Assembly: GCF_030852425.1 (NCBI RefSeq)
Contig: NZ_NSDM01000006.1
Coordinates: 124,001-188,000, forward strand
DNA length: 64,000 bases
Reading direction: 5' to 3'
Origin: Saccharothrix longispora
GTDB lineage: Bacteria; Actinomycetota; Actinomycetes; Mycobacteriales; Pseudonocardiaceae
The position numbers and the translations under genes were made by a program. Shown in pieces: positions 10,099 through 18,759 of the stretch (positions are counted from its first letter, which is position 1; every line of letters begins with the position of its first letter). Below the pieces are notes generated by a model. The model did not search any database. It had not been told where the DNA came from and worked only from the letters and a program-made list of their open reading frames with translations.

Positions 10099-11102
10099 TT
10101 GGTCAGCAGCGGCGCGAACGCCTCGTCGACCGCGTCCAGCGTCTTCATCGCGGAGCGGTAGGTGGCCGCCTCGGTGTAGCGGAGCGGGAAGGTCCTGCCG
10201 GCCTTGACGGCGGGCAGCTCCTTCCACAGCGGCGAGTCCATGACGTACTGGACGGCGGCCGGGACCTTGCCGTCCGCGGCGACCGAGTAGGTGATGGCGT
10301 CGGCGTCGGCGAACGCCGCGGTCAGCTCCTCGATGGACGGGTACTCGCTGACGTCCTTGGAGCCGCCGCCCTTCACCTTGACCTGGCCGTAGTAGGTCGC
10401 GCCCACGTCCTGGGCGACGTTGGTGCCCCAGGAGCCGTTGAACTCGCGCTGGAAGTTGCCCTTGGCGACCTCGCCGTACGCGCCCACGTGGCCGAGCTCG
10501 AGCGTCGGCAGCACGGAGGCGTACTTGTCCTTGAGCCCCTTGGCCTTCTGGTCGTACTCGGACTTCACGGCGTCGAACGCGGACAGCGCGCCCGCCGCGT
10601 CGGCCTGCTTGCGGGACAGGTCGCGCCACGCCGAGGGCAGCGACGGGCCGATGGCCACGACCGGCGCGATGGCCTCCAGGCGCTTGAGGTCGATGTCGGC
10701 CAGCACCGGCTTGGGCACGCCGATGACGATCAGGTCCGGCTCGGCCTGCGCGATGGCCTCGTAGTTGGTCTCGGCGGCCGACTCGCCCGCGACCTTGGTC
10801 AGCTCCCGGTACTTCTTCAGGTCCTCCTCGGTCATCAGCGGCTCGCCCCGCTTCCACGAGGAGATCCCGACGAGGGGCGCGTCCGCCTCCAGCAGGGCGG
10901 GCACGGCGTACCCGGTGGCCACCACCCGCTTGGGCGAGACAGGGATCGTGATGTCGCCGTTGTCGGCGGTGAAGACCCTGGTCGTGGGTTCGGCGGCGCC
11001 CGTCTCGCCGGTGGCGGTGTTCTCGGCCGAGCCGCAGCCCGCGGCGGCGACGAGGGTGAGCGCCAGCGCGGCGGCGAGGCGGGGGGTTCTGGCGATGGAC
11101 AT
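10095..11102 (-). CDS. Ferric-siderophore substrate-binding lipoprotein (FecB/FepB-like)
   Basis: Extracytoplasmic binding lipoprotein, 335 residues, that captures the ferric siderophore and passes it to the FecCD permeases. A signal peptide ends in a lipobox with Cys at 23 (AAGC). The mature part begins with a Thr/Ala/Gly-rich tether and continues as a periplasmic-binding-protein type III fold: RVVATGYAVPALLEADA near 60 and AEPDLIVIG near 120 are typical of FepB/FecB proteins. ATG start with GAGGAAA upstream. It lies 34 bp after the siderophore-interacting protein gene and overlaps the first permease by four bases, so it belongs to the same operon. Confidence 0.93.
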   Translation of the reverse strand: MSIARTPRLAAALALTLVAAAGCGSAENTATGETGAAEPTTRVFTADNGDITIPVSPKRVVATGYAVPALLEADAPLVGISSWKRGEPLMTEEDLKKYRELTKVAGESAAETNYEAIAQAEPDLIVIGVPKPVLADIDLKRLEAIAPVVAIGPSLPSAWRDLSRKQADAAGALSAFDAVKSEYDQKAKGLKDKYASVLPTLELGHVGAYGEVAKGNFQREFNGSWGTNVAQDVGATYYGQVKVKGGGSKDVSEYPSIEELTAAFADADAITYSVAADGKVPAAVQYVMDSPLWKELPAVKAGRTFPLRYTEAATYRSAMKTLDAVDEAFAPLLTK

Positions 11103-11136
11103 CGGGTTTTCCTCGGGGGATTCGGTATTGCGGGGG

Positions 11137-12003
11137 TCAGTGGTCGTGGTCGTCGTCGAAGTCGGCGACGCCGCGCTTCCAGTAGCCGGTGATGTCGTGG
11201 TCGGCCTTGGCCAGGCCGAGCTCGTCGCGGACCCAGCGGCGCAGCGGTTTGATCGAGCCCGCCTCGCCCGCGACCCAGGCGTAGAGGCGTTCGCCCTCGG
11301 GCACCCGGATCGCGCGCACGGCGTCCGCCAGCAGCGTGCCGGTGCCCGCCGGGGCGTCGCCGCGGTGCAGCCAGCGCACCTCGACGTCCTCGGGCGCGGA
11401 CAGCGCGATCTCCTCGTCGGCGTTCGCGACCTCGATGAACGCCCAGCCCGCGGCGGTGCGGGGCAGCTCCTCCAGCCACCGGGCGATGGCGGGCAGGGCG
11501 GTGAGGTCGCCGGCGAGCAGGTAGCGGTCGTAGTCGTGCGGCACGATCAGGCCGCCGGGCGGGCCGGCGACGTGCACGACCGCGCCGGGTTCGACCGAGC
11601 GCGCCCAGTCCGAGCCGAGGCCGCCGCCGTGCAGCGCCACGTCGAGGTCCAGCTCGCCGGTCACCGGGTCGTAGCGGCGCACGGTGTACTCGCGCGACGT
11701 CGGCGAGGGACGGGGCCAGCGCAGCATGTTCCCGTTCGGCTCGGGCAGCCGCAGCGTGCCGTCCTCCTCGGGGAAGAGCAGCTTCACGTGCTCGTCCGGC
11801 GAGTGCGCCTCGAAGCCCTCGGTGCCCGGCCCGCCCAGCGTCACGCGCAGCAGGCCGGCGCCGACCATCGTGGTCCGCACGACCTCGGCCGCGCGGACGC
11901 GGATGGGGTAGCCGACCTTCTCCGCGCCGCGTCCCTCGCCACCGCCGGCGCGCACCTCGGCGATGCGCTCCAGGTGCCGGTCGCGGTGGTCGACGCGGCT
12001 CAC
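11137..12003 (-). CDS. Siderophore-interacting protein (FAD/NAD(P)H ferric-siderophore reductase)
   Basis: ViuB/YqjH-type flavoprotein, 288 residues, expected to reduce the imported ferric catecholate and so release iron in the cytoplasm. The FAD-binding motif REYTVRRY lies near 104, and the nucleotide-binding half contains [12 protein letters not shown] near 160 and [15 protein letters not shown] near 250. The extreme C-terminus is Asp/His-rich (DFDDDHDH), a possible metal-binding tail. The GTG start overlaps the carrier-protein stop as GTGA. Its place between biosynthesis and uptake genes supports a dedicated role for this siderophore. A second family member sits at 52316-53119. Confidence 0.9.
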   Translation of the reverse strand: MSRVDHRDRHLERIAEVRAGGGEGRGAEKVGYPIRVRAAEVVRTTMVGAGLLRVTLGGPGTEGFEAHSPDEHVKLLFPEEDGTLRLPEPNGNMLRWPRPSPTSREYTVRRYDPVTGELDLDVALHGGGLGSDWARSVEPGAVVHVAGPPGGLIVPHDYDRYLLAGDLTALPAIARWLEELPRTAAGWAFIEVANADEEIALSAPEDVEVRWLHRGDAPAGTGTLLADAVRAIRVPEGERLYAWVAGEAGSIKPLRRWVRDELGLAKADHDITGYWKRGVADFDDDHDH

Positions 12004-12242
12004 GCGGACGCCCCGGCGACCAGCTCGGTCCAGCGCGCCAGCCGGGGGTCCTCGGCGAGGTCGGCGAACTCCAGGCCGGTGGCGCCGGCGGCGCGCCAGC
12101 GCTCGACGAGGCTCATGATCCGCATCGAGTCCAGTCCGAGGTCGAGCAGGTCGGCGTCCGCGCCCACCTCGGCGGGCTCGACGCCGAGCAGGTCGGCGAC
12201 GTCGGCGCGGACGCGGTCGGCGGTCGGGGTTTCGGTGGTCAT
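12000..12242 (-). CDS. Stand-alone aryl carrier protein for DHB
   Basis: Small 80-residue phosphopantetheine carrier protein with the motif DLGLDSMR, where Ser39 would receive the 4'-phosphopantetheine arm. DhbE should load it with 2,3-dihydroxybenzoate, and the starter condensation domain of the NRPS should take the acyl group. In EntB and DhbB this domain is fused to the C-terminus of the isochorismatase; here it is a separate gene whose ATG overlaps the isochorismatase stop as ATGA. The split is a visible difference; the role follows from context and family. Confidence 0.9.
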   Translation of the reverse strand: MTTETPTADRVRADVADLLGVEPAEVGADADLLDLGLDSMRIMSLVERWRAAGATGLEFADLAEDPRLARWTELVAGASA

Positions 12243-12925
12243 CGCGGTGCTCCAGCGGGGATCTGTTCCGTGGTGGTGGTCAGCGCGGCCAGCGCGTCGG
12301 CGGTGGTGGTGACGACCCCGCAGCGCTGGGCGACGTACTCGCACGCCTGGTCGTGCCGCTCCCGGGAGAAGTCGGCGACGGCGTCGTTGACGAGGAACGG
12401 CCGGACGTCGCGCATGAACGCCTCCACGGCCGTGGCCTGGCAGCCGATGTGCGCGTACACGCCGGTGATCAGCAGCTGGTCGCGGCCGGCCTCGGCGAGC
12501 CGGTCGGCGAACGCGCTGCGCTGGAACGCGCTGTAGCGCCACTTGGTCAGCACGGTGTCGCCCGGCTCGGGCGCCAGCTCGGGGATGATGTCGGCGGCGC
12601 GCGGGTCGTCGTCGATGACCCCGCCGATGCCCGCTCCCCAGAACTCGGTGAGCAGGCCGCGGTCTGCGGCGTCCTGTCGGCCGGGCTGCGCGGTGTAGAA
12701 CACCGGCACGCCCCGCTCGCGCGCCACCGCGACCAGCGCGGCGATGTTCGCCGTCATCTCCGGGACCGGCGCCCCCGCGTACGGCGCCAGGAAGTAGCGC
12801 TGCACGTCGTGCACCAGCAGCGCCGCGCGGAACGCGTCGGGCCGCCAGGACACCCGGCCGATCGGTACCTCGTCCGCCGTGGGCAGCGGGTAGGGCTGGA
12901 TCTTCGGCAGGGACACGGGGGTCAC
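12239..12925 (-). CDS. dhbB: Isochorismatase (2,3-dihydro-2,3-dihydroxybenzoate synthase)
   Basis: Hydrolyses the enol-ether of isochorismate to give 2,3-dihydro-2,3-dihydroxybenzoate and pyruvate. The 228-residue protein matches the isochorismatase domain of EntB/DhbB: the N-terminal [13 protein letters not shown], the catalytic Asp in [10 protein letters not shown] (near 38), a Lys in LTKWRYSAF (near 120) and the nucleophile-elbow region [10 protein letters not shown] (near 155). It lacks the fused carrier domain, which follows as a separate gene. GTG at 12925 was chosen because it overlaps the dhbE stop like the other junctions in this operon; a second GTG three codons later is also possible. 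Confidence 0.9.
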   Translation of the reverse strand: MTPVSLPKIQPYPLPTADEVPIGRVSWRPDAFRAALLVHDVQRYFLAPYAGAPVPEMTANIAALVAVARERGVPVFYTAQPGRQDAADRGLLTEFWGAGIGGVIDDDPRAADIIPELAPEPGDTVLTKWRYSAFQRSAFADRLAEAGRDQLLITGVYAHIGCQATAVEAFMRDVRPFLVNDAVADFSRERHDQACEYVAQRCGVVTTTADALAALTTTTEQIPAGAPR

Positions 12926-14565
12926 CCCTTCTTCTCGGCCAGGGCGGCCAGTGCCGCCCGCAGCTCGCGCTTGCTGGTCTTGCCGACCCCGGTCACCGGG
13001 AACTCCCCGACGACCTGGACCAGGTCGGGCACCTTGAACGCCGCGACGCCGCGTTCGCGCACGAACCGGCGCAGCTCGGCCCCGGTCGGGGCGGCGCCGG
13101 CGGCGGGCACGACGTAGGCGCACGTCCGCTCGCCCAGGTAGGCGTCGGGCACCGCGACCACCGCGGCGTCGAGCACGTCGGGGTGGGCCATCAGGTGGTT
13201 CTCCACCTCTTCGGCGGCCACCTTCTCCCCGCCCCGGTTGATCTGCTCCTTGGCCCGGCCGACGACCTCCAGGTGCCCGGTCGGGGTGCGCCGCACGAGG
13301 TCCCCGGTCCGGTAGAAGCCGTCCGGGGTGAACGCGGTCGCGTTGTGCGCCGCGGCCCGGAAGTAGCCGCGGATCGTGTACGGGCCGCGGGTGAGCAGCG
13401 CACCGGTCGCGCCGTCGGGCACGACGGCGTCCGAGGGCGCGGCGGGGTCGTCCGGGTCGACGACGCGGATCTCGTCGTCGAGCGAGATCGGGCGGCCCTG
13501 CGTGCCCAGCACGACCTCGTCCGGGTCGTCGAGCCGGGTGTAGCAGACCAGGCCCTCGGCCATGCCGAACACCTGCTGCAACCGGCAGCCCAGGGCGGGG
13601 CCGATCCGCTCGGCGAGTTCGCGCCCGCACTTGGCGCCGCCGACCAGCAGGACCTCCAGCGAGGACAGGTCGTGCCCGGTGCGCGCGGCGGCCTGCACCC
13701 AGGCGGCGGCGAGCGGCGGCACCACCCCGCTGATGGTCACGCGCTCGGCCTCGATCAGCCGGAACGCGGTGTCCGCGTCGGGGCGCGGCGCCAGCACGGT
13801 CGCCGCGCCCGCGTGCAGCGCGCCGAGGACGCCCGGCGAGCTGAGCGGGTAGTTGTGCGCGACCGGCAGCGCGGCCAGGTAGACGCTGTCCGGGCGCAGC
13901 GCGCAGATGCGGGCGCTCTCCCGGACGCTGTAGAGGTAGTCGTCGTGGGTCCGCGGGATCAGCTTCGGCAACCCGGTGCTGCCGCCGGAGAGCTGGAGGA
14001 ACGCCACGCCGGACGGGTCGGGGTCCGGGAGGTCGCGCGGCGCGGTGGCGGCGAGGTCGGCGAACTCCGCCGAGCCGACCACGAGCACGTCGCGCACCGA
14101 CGGCACGTCGGCCGCCACCTGCCGCGCGGTGCCCGCGTGGTCGTGCCGCTCGTGCCGGTCCACGGTGATGACCGCGACGGCCTCGGCCTGCTCGGCGAAG
14201 TGCCGCAGCTCGCTGTGCCGGTGGGCGGGCAGCGCGAACACCGGCCACGCGCCGGCGCGCCACAGCCCGAAGACGACCGGCAGGAACTCGGGCACGTTCG
14301 GCAGTTGCACCACGACCCGGTCGCCGGGCCGGACGCCGGAGTCGACCAGCCCGGCGGCGATCCGGTGCGCCCGCTCGTCGAGTCCGGCGAACGTCCAGCG
14401 CGACGTCACGCCGTCCCGCTCCCCCACCACGGCGGTCCGCCCGGAGTGGGCGGCGGCCAGCGCGGTGAGCCACGCGCCGAACGTCTGCCCGCGCCAGTGC
14501 CCGGACGCCCGGTAGCGGGCCGCGACGTCGGCGGGCCAGGCGACGTGGTCCACGCCCGCGCTCAC
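12922..14565 (-). CDS. dhbE: 2,3-dihydroxybenzoate-AMP ligase
   Basis: Stand-alone adenylating enzyme of the ANL family, 547 residues, that activates 2,3-dihydroxybenzoate with ATP and loads the aryl carrier protein. Core motifs are visible: [18 protein letters not shown] near 190 (P-loop), HNYPLSSPG near 235 (the aryl-acid-specific HNxPLssPG region of DhbE), FGMAEGL near 335, YRTGDLV near 425 and the C-terminal catalytic Lys region GKTSKREL near 525. The GTG start overlaps the dhbC stop as GTGA. Order and overlap place it in the dhbC-E-B operon. Confidence 0.95.
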   Translation of the reverse strand: MSAGVDHVAWPADVAARYRASGHWRGQTFGAWLTALAAAHSGRTAVVGERDGVTSRWTFAGLDERAHRIAAGLVDSGVRPGDRVVVQLPNVPEFLPVVFGLWRAGAWPVFALPAHRHSELRHFAEQAEAVAVITVDRHERHDHAGTARQVAADVPSVRDVLVVGSAEFADLAATAPRDLPDPDPSGVAFLQLSGGSTGLPKLIPRTHDDYLYSVRESARICALRPDSVYLAALPVAHNYPLSSPGVLGALHAGAATVLAPRPDADTAFRLIEAERVTISGVVPPLAAAWVQAAARTGHDLSSLEVLLVGGAKCGRELAERIGPALGCRLQQVFGMAEGLVCYTRLDDPDEVVLGTQGRPISLDDEIRVVDPDDPAAPSDAVVPDGATGALLTRGPYTIRGYFRAAAHNATAFTPDGFYRTGDLVRRTPTGHLEVVGRAKEQINRGGEKVAAEEVENHLMAHPDVLDAAVVAVPDAYLGERTCAYVVPAAGAAPTGAELRRFVRERGVAAFKVPDLVQVVGEFPVTGVGKTSKRELRAALAALAEKKG

Positions 14566-15761
14566 GCCGCGCCCTCCAGGCCCAGCGCGCGCAGCAGCGT
14601 GCGGAACTTGGCGCTGGTCTCGGCCAGCTCGGCGGCCGGGTCGGAGCCCGCGACGACGCCGGCGCCGGCGAACAGCCGCACCGTCCGGTCGCACACCTCC
14701 GCGCTGCGGATGGTGACGACCCACTCGCCGTCGCCCTCCAGGCCGGTCCAGCCGACCAGGCCCGAGTAGTAGCCGCGGTCCTCCGGCTCCAGCCCGGCGA
14801 TCGCGTCGCGGGCGCGCCCGACCGGCACGCCGCACACGGCGGGGGTCGGGTGCAGCGCCTCGGCCAGCGCGAGGGACGAGGAGCCGGGGTCGGTCGGGTC
14901 GGCGAGCCGCCCGGTGATCCGGGTGGACAGGTGCCACATCGTGGGCGTGCCGATCACCACCGGTTCGGCGGGCACGTCGAGGTCGGCGCAGAACCCGCCC
15001 AGCACCTCGGCGACCTGCGCGGCGACGTGCGCGTGCTCGTGCCGGTCCTTCTCGGAGGCCAGCAGCTCGGCGACGCGCCTGCGGTTCTCCGCCTCGTCGG
15101 CGACGCGCGGGCGCGACCCGGCCAGCGGGTTGGACGTGACCACCGCACCGCGGCGCGACAGCAGCAGCTCCGGGCTCGCGCCGACCAGGGTGCGCGGCGC
15201 GGGGTCGCCCGGCGCGCTGACGTCGACGGCGAAGGCGTGCGCGGCCGGGTCGGCGCGCACCAGCCGGGCCAGCAGCGACGGCACGGACACCGGGTCGCCG
15301 GCGACGAGTTCGAGGCAGCGGGCCAGCACGACCTTGGCCAGCCGGCCGCCGCCGATCAGCTCCAGCGCCTCGCGCACGCCGTCGGCGTAGACCTCCGGCT
15401 CGGGCCGGGGCGTGATGGACCACCTGGTGGAGCCGAACGGCGTGGCCGGCACGTCGACGGCCGTGTTGGCGCCCGCCCGGCGCACCAGGGCGGGCACGAC
15501 CAGGCTCGCCTCGGCGTCGGGCCGGAACCCGATCGCGCCGACCACCAGCGGTTCGTCGACCCCGCCCACCGCCGCCGCGTCGAGCACCTCGGCCGCCGCG
15601 CGCGCCCGCGCGCCGTGCCCGGCCCGGACGGTCGTGTGCACGCCGTCGGCGAGCAGCGACCCGCGTGCCGAGGCGAAGTAGAACGACCCCGGCAGGTAGG
15701 CGGCCAGCAGGTCGGCTGCCCGGTGCACGGGCCGGGGGCGGACCAGAGCGGGTGGGGGCAC
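14562..15761 (-). CDS. dhbC: Isochorismate synthase
   Basis: Chorismate-binding enzyme, 399 residues, that converts chorismate to isochorismate and commits it to DHB. Family motifs are present: [14 protein letters not shown] near 107, [13 protein letters not shown] near 190, [10 protein letters not shown] near 210, [12 protein letters not shown] near 300, [10 protein letters not shown] near 325 and [12 protein letters not shown] near 368. GTG start with AAAGGGAA upstream. First gene of the long minus-strand operon; an iron-box palindrome lies about 100 bp upstream, so iron starvation should switch on the whole run. The pathway role is certain within the family; anthranilate or salicylate synthase is unlikely given the dhb neighbours. 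Confidence 0.94.
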   Translation of the reverse strand: MPPPALVRPRPVHRAADLLAAYLPGSFYFASARGSLLADGVHTTVRAGHGARARAAAEVLDAAAVGGVDEPLVVGAIGFRPDAEASLVVPALVRRAGANTAVDVPATPFGSTRWSITPRPEPEVYADGVREALELIGGGRLAKVVLARCLELVAGDPVSVPSLLARLVRADPAAHAFAVDVSAPGDPAPRTLVGASPELLLSRRGAVVTSNPLAGSRPRVADEAENRRRVAELLASEKDRHEHAHVAAQVAEVLGGFCADLDVPAEPVVIGTPTMWHLSTRITGRLADPTDPGSSSLALAEALHPTPAVCGVPVGRARDAIAGLEPEDRGYYSGLVGWTGLEGDGEWVVTIRSAEVCDRTVRLFAGAGVVAGSDPAAELAETSAKFRTLLRALGLEGAA

Positions 15762-15859
15762 GTCGTGTTTCCCTTTCGGTGACAGCGCGACAGCGCTGAC
15801 CGGTCAGTGTCGGCCGAGCACGCGGAAGGTCGCGGTCCCGGCGACACCGGGAGCGCAAC

Positions 15860-15878
15860 TTTGGTTAGCCTAACCTAA
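15860..15878 (-). promoter_or_regulatory. Iron box upstream of dhbC
   Basis: On the minus strand the 19 bases read TTAGGTTAGGCTAACCAAA, one mismatch from the DtxR/IdeR/DmdR iron-box consensus TTAGGTTAGGCTAACCTAA. It sits 99 bp upstream of the dhbC GTG and 26 bp downstream of the dhbA stop, so it should give the dhbC-to-NRPS operon its own iron-repressed promoter. The match is seen directly; regulator identity is inferred. Confidence 0.9.
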
Positions 15879-15886
15879 GTTTTGTT

Positions 15887-15907
15887 GTGACGAAAGGCCC
15901 TCGTCAC
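15887..15907 (-). terminator. Hairpin overlapping the dhbA stop
   Basis: Seven-base arms GTGACGA and TCGTCAC pair around a seven-base loop. The hairpin contains the dhbA stop codon and is followed on the minus strand by AACAAAAC, without a U tract. It may partly terminate dhbA transcripts before the dhbC iron box, or be incidental. Confidence 0.35.
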
Positions 15908-16677
15908 GCGCGCAGCGTCGCCCCGCCGTCCACGAACAGGTTCTGCATCGTGATGTGACGGGCCCGGTCGGAGGCCAGGAAGAGGACCGCGTCGGCGATG
16001 TCCGCCGGGTCCGCGATGCGCCCCAGCGGGATGCCCACCCGGAACTGGTCCGGAGCCCCCGAGATCACCGCCTCCGCGCCGTTCCCGTCCGTCCACAGCA
16101 GACGTTGCATGTCGGTGTCCGTCGAGCCGGGCGACACCACGTTGCACCGGATGCCCGACCCGGCCAGCTCCAGGCCGAGGCAGCGGGTCAGCATCGTGGC
16201 CGCCGCCTTGGACGCGGCGTAGGCGCCCATGCCGGTGCGGGGCACGCCGGAGGCGTTCGACCCGACGGTCACCAGCACCCCGGCGCCGCGCGGCACCATC
16301 CTGCGCGCCACCGCCCGCAGCACGTGGAACACGCCGGTCGCGTTGACGGTGAACGTGGCCGACCAGTCCTCGTCGGTGGTGTCGCACACCGCGGCGGGCC
16401 GCAGCACGCCCGCCACGGACACCCCGATGCCGATCGGGCCGAGGGTCCGCTCCACGTCGTCCACGACGCGCGCGACCGCCGCGGGGTCGCCGACGTCGGC
16501 GGTGAAGGGCGTGACCCGCTCGACCGAGCGGAGGTGGACGTCGGGGTCGACGTCGACCGCGGCGACCGTCGCGCCGGCGCGGACCAGACCGTCCACCACC
16601 GCCGCCCCGATGCCGCGGGCCGCGCCGGTCACCAGCGCGACCCTGCCCTCGATGCCCGCACCCCAGCGCTCAGACAC
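15904..16677 (-). CDS. dhbA: 2,3-dihydro-2,3-dihydroxybenzoate dehydrogenase
   Basis: NAD-dependent short-chain dehydrogenase, 257 residues, that oxidises 2,3-dihydro-2,3-dihydroxybenzoate to 2,3-dihydroxybenzoate. It shows the cofactor motif TGAARGIG near 17-24, the catalytic Ser in VGSNAS near 135 and YAASK near 149-153, followed by the EntA-like [13 protein letters not shown] and a C-terminal [13 protein letters not shown] at 16677 was preferred over an in-frame GTG four codons upstream because GGAGGG lies four bases before it. Its own iron box sits 25 bp upstream, so it forms a separate iron-controlled unit ahead of dhbC. Confidence 0.92.
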   Translation of the reverse strand: MSERWGAGIEGRVALVTGAARGIGAAVVDGLVRAGATVAAVDVDPDVHLRSVERVTPFTADVGDPAAVARVVDDVERTLGPIGIGVSVAGVLRPAAVCDTTDEDWSATFTVNATGVFHVLRAVARRMVPRGAGVLVTVGSNASGVPRTGMGAYAASKAAATMLTRCLGLELAGSGIRCNVVSPGSTDTDMQRLLWTDGNGAEAVISGAPDQFRVGIPLGRIADPADIADAVLFLASDRARHITMQNLFVDGGATLRA

Positions 16678-16701
16678 AACACCCTCCACGACGAGAACTT
16701 C

Positions 16702-16719
16702 GCTTAGGCTTGCCTAAGC
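16702..16719 (-). promoter_or_regulatory. Iron box upstream of dhbA
   Basis: Palindrome GCTTAGGC, TT, GCCTAAGC with perfect eight-base arms, matching the outer TTAGGC/GCCTAA halves of the actinobacterial iron box but one base shorter than the 19-bp consensus. Its edge is 25 bp upstream of the dhbA GTG, where a bound DtxR-family repressor would block initiation. Confidence 0.8.
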
Positions 16720-16847
16720 TCGTCGCCGTGTCCAGCCCCCCGAACGGCCCATCGGCGTGATCTGGATCTCCAGCCGCCCTTCCAGTCCACTGTGGACAAC
16801 CGTGGCCGCGCTCCGTCCGCCGCCCGTCGCCACTCCACCACCTCCTG

Positions 16848-16878
16848 GACTATCCATCCAGACACTGGACGTATAGTC
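16848..16878 (+). promoter_or_regulatory. Operator-like inverted repeat over the promoter of the YheO-type regulator
   Basis: GACTAT, four bases, CCAG, ACA, CTGG, four bases, ATAGTC form a 31-bp imperfect palindrome. It includes a -10-like TATAGT at 16872-16877, 33 bp upstream of the chosen GTG. The position suggests autoregulation of the downstream operon by its first gene product. Confidence 0.55.
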
Positions 16879-16909
16879 TCGAGTCAACCGCCGGAAGGAG
16901 GAGGTGTCC

Positions 16910-17602
16910 GTGCCGAACGGATCAGGGGACGCGCTGCTGGCCGCGCTGCGGCCGGTCGTCGAGGGGTTGGCCGCGACGTTCGGCCCGGCGTGCGAGGTCG
17001 TCCTGCACGACTACCGCCGGGGCGAGAACTCCGTGGTCGCGGTCGCCGGGAACGTGACCGGCCGGCGGGTCGGCGGCGCGCTCAGCGAGATCGGCCTGTC
17101 CGTGCTGGCCCGGGGCGACGACGCGGCCAACGACCTGAACTACGTCACGCACGCGCCGAACGGGCGGGTCGTCAAGTCCTCGACCATGCCGCTGCGGGAT
17201 GCCGACGGCGCGCTGATCGGCGCGCTGTGCGTGAACCTGGACGTGACCGCGCTGCGCCAAGCGGGCGACCTCCTCGCCGCGATGACCGGCGCAGCGCCCC
17301 CGGCGCTGCCGACCACCACCTTCACCAACGACTTCGACGAGGTCGTCGACGCCGTGGTGCGCGCCGGGGAACTGGCGTGCGGCAAGCCGGTCGACGGCCT
17401 GAACCGCGCCGAGCGGCTCGTCCTGCTGCGCGCACTCGACGACCGGGGCGTCTTCGCCGTGCGCAACGCGGTCACCCGCGTCGCGGCGCGGCTGGGCGTG
17501 TCCCGCTCCGGCCTGTACGCCGACCTCGCCGACAGCCGCAGGACCGACAGCCGCAGGACCGACAGCCGCGAGTCCGACAGCCGCGAGGACACGCGCCGAT
17601 GA
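16910..17602 (+). CDS. YheO/DauR-type PAS-HTH transcriptional regulator
   Basis: Cytoplasmic regulator, 230 residues, with an N-terminal YheO-like PAS domain (LRPVVEGLAATFGPACEVVLHD near 12, only its start FGPACEVVLHD being diagnostic; GALCVNLDVT near 105) and a C-terminal helix-turn-helix (NAVTRVAARLGVSRSGLY near 188). DauR of this family controls D-arginine catabolism; here the next genes are a D-amino-acid-type PLP enzyme and an ornithine-cyclodeaminase homologue, so a D-amino-acid-responsive role is a reasonable inference. GTG at 16910 was chosen over 16904 because the AAGGAGG element then has normal spacing. The C-terminus is lengthened by a 15-bp tandem repeat. Its ATGA end is shared with an alternative start of the next gene. 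Confidence 0.85.
   Translation: MPNGSGDALLAALRPVVEGLAATFGPACEVVLHDYRRGENSVVAVAGNVTGRRVGGALSEIGLSVLARGDDAANDLNYVTHAPNGRVVKSSTMPLRDADGALIGALCVNLDVTALRQAGDLLAAMTGAAPPALPTTTFTNDFDEVVDAVVRAGELACGKPVDGLNRAERLVLLRALDDRGVFAVRNAVTRVAARLGVSRSGLYADLADSRRTDSRRTDSRESDSREDTRR
17531..17590 (+). repeat. Four 15-bp tandem repeats inside the regulator gene
   Basis: Units at 17531, 17546, 17561 and 17576 share GACAGCCGC; the first two are identical (GACAGCCGCAGGACC) and the last two carry CGAG variants. They encode a hydrophilic tail of DSRRT/DSRES-like five-residue units after the helix-turn-helix. Copy number could vary between strains without a frameshift. Confidence 0.9.
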
Positions 17603-17613
17603 GAGGGGCGAGC

Positions 17614-18756
17614 ATGGGGCACGAGGCCCTGGACCGGGTGGCGACACCGTTCCTGGCACTGGACCGGCCGGTGGTGGAGGCCAACGCAGCCCGCCTCCGC
17701 GCACACCTGGACGGCCTGGGCGCGGTGCTGCGCCCGCACGTCAAGACGGCGAAGTCCGTCGAGGTCGCGCGACTGCTGTTCGACGGCGGGGTCGGCCCGA
17801 TCACCGTCTCCACGCTCGCCGAGGCCGAGGCGTTCGCCGACGCCGGGTTCACCGACGTCGTCTACGCGGTCGGCATCGCGCCGGACAAGCTCGACCGGGT
17901 GATCGCCCTGCGCCGGCGCGGCGTGGACCTCGTCGTGCTGCTGGACAGCACGGCCCAGGCCGTCGAGGTGGCCCGTGCGGCGCGGGAGCACGGCGTGCCG
18001 GTCCCGGCGCTGGTCGAGGTGGACTGCGACGGCCACCGCGGCGGCGTGCTCCCCGGCGACCCGGCCGTGCTCGCCATCGCCGAGGCCCTCGTGTCGGGCG
18101 GCGCGGAACTGCGCGGCGTGCTGACCCACGCGGGCGAGTCGTACTTCGCGTACACGCCGGAGGCGCTGGCCGCCGCCGCGGAGGCCGAGCGCCTCGCCGC
18201 GGTGCGCGTCGCGGAGGACCTGCGCGCGGCGGGCCACGAGGTGCCCGTGGTGAGCGTCGGGTCCACGCCGACCGCCCACGCCGTCACCGACCTGACCGGC
18301 GTCACCGAGGTCCGGGCGGGCAACTACGTGTTCTTCGACCTGGTGATGGCCGGCATCGGCGTGTGCCGGGTGGACGACCTGGCCCTGTCGGTGGTGACCA
18401 CCGTCATCGGGCACCGCCCGGACAAGGGCTGGATCATGACCGACGGCGGGTGGATGGCGACCTCGCGCGACCGGGGCACCGCCCGCCAGCCGGTGGACCA
18501 GGGCTACGGCCTCGTCGCCGACCTGGACGGCACGCCGTACCCGGACCTGCTGATGACCGACGCCAGCCAGGAGCACGGCACGCTGTCCGTGCGGCCGGGC
18601 AGCGCCGCCGCGCTGCCGGACCTGCCCGTGGGGACACGGGTGCGCGTCCTGCCGAACCACGCGTGCGCGACCGCCGCGCAGCACGACCGGTACCACGTGA
18701 CCTCCCCCGGTTCCCGGGCCGTCGAGGCCGTGTGGCCGCGCGTGCGGGGCTGGTGA
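17614..18756 (+). CDS. Fold-III PLP enzyme, D-threonine aldolase / D-serine dehydratase type
   Basis: 380-residue pyridoxal-phosphate enzyme of the alanine-racemase fold. The PLP Lys is in RPHVKTAKS near residue 44. The C-terminal LPNHACATA near 345 supplies the His and Cys metal ligands that characterise the D-threonine aldolase and eukaryotic-type D-serine dehydratase group, so the substrate is probably a D-amino acid with a beta-hydroxyl. ATG at 17614 has GAGAGGGG upstream; an ATG at 17599 overlaps the regulator stop and is the alternative. It is followed after three bases by the ornithine-cyclodeaminase homologue. Aldolase, dehydratase and deaminase activities cannot be told apart by eye. 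Confidence 0.85.
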   Translation: MGHEALDRVATPFLALDRPVVEANAARLRAHLDGLGAVLRPHVKTAKSVEVARLLFDGGVGPITVSTLAEAEAFADAGFTDVVYAVGIAPDKLDRVIALRRRGVDLVVLLDSTAQAVEVARAAREHGVPVPALVEVDCDGHRGGVLPGDPAVLAIAEALVSGGAELRGVLTHAGESYFAYTPEALAAAAEAERLAAVRVAEDLRAAGHEVPVVSVGSTPTAHAVTDLTGVTEVRAGNYVFFDLVMAGIGVCRVDDLALSVVTTVIGHRPDKGWIMTDGGWMATSRDRGTARQPVDQGYGLVADLDGTPYPDLLMTDASQEHGTLSVRPGSAAALPDLPVGTRVRVLPNHACATAAQHDRYHVTSPGSRAVEAVWPRVRGW

Positions 18757-18759
18757 GCC

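Noticed and set aside
7276-16720. An MbtH-like protein gene in the siderophore cluster
   Set aside because: Searched by eye on both strands for a 60-80 residue MbtH pattern and found none; it may lie beyond the left edge.
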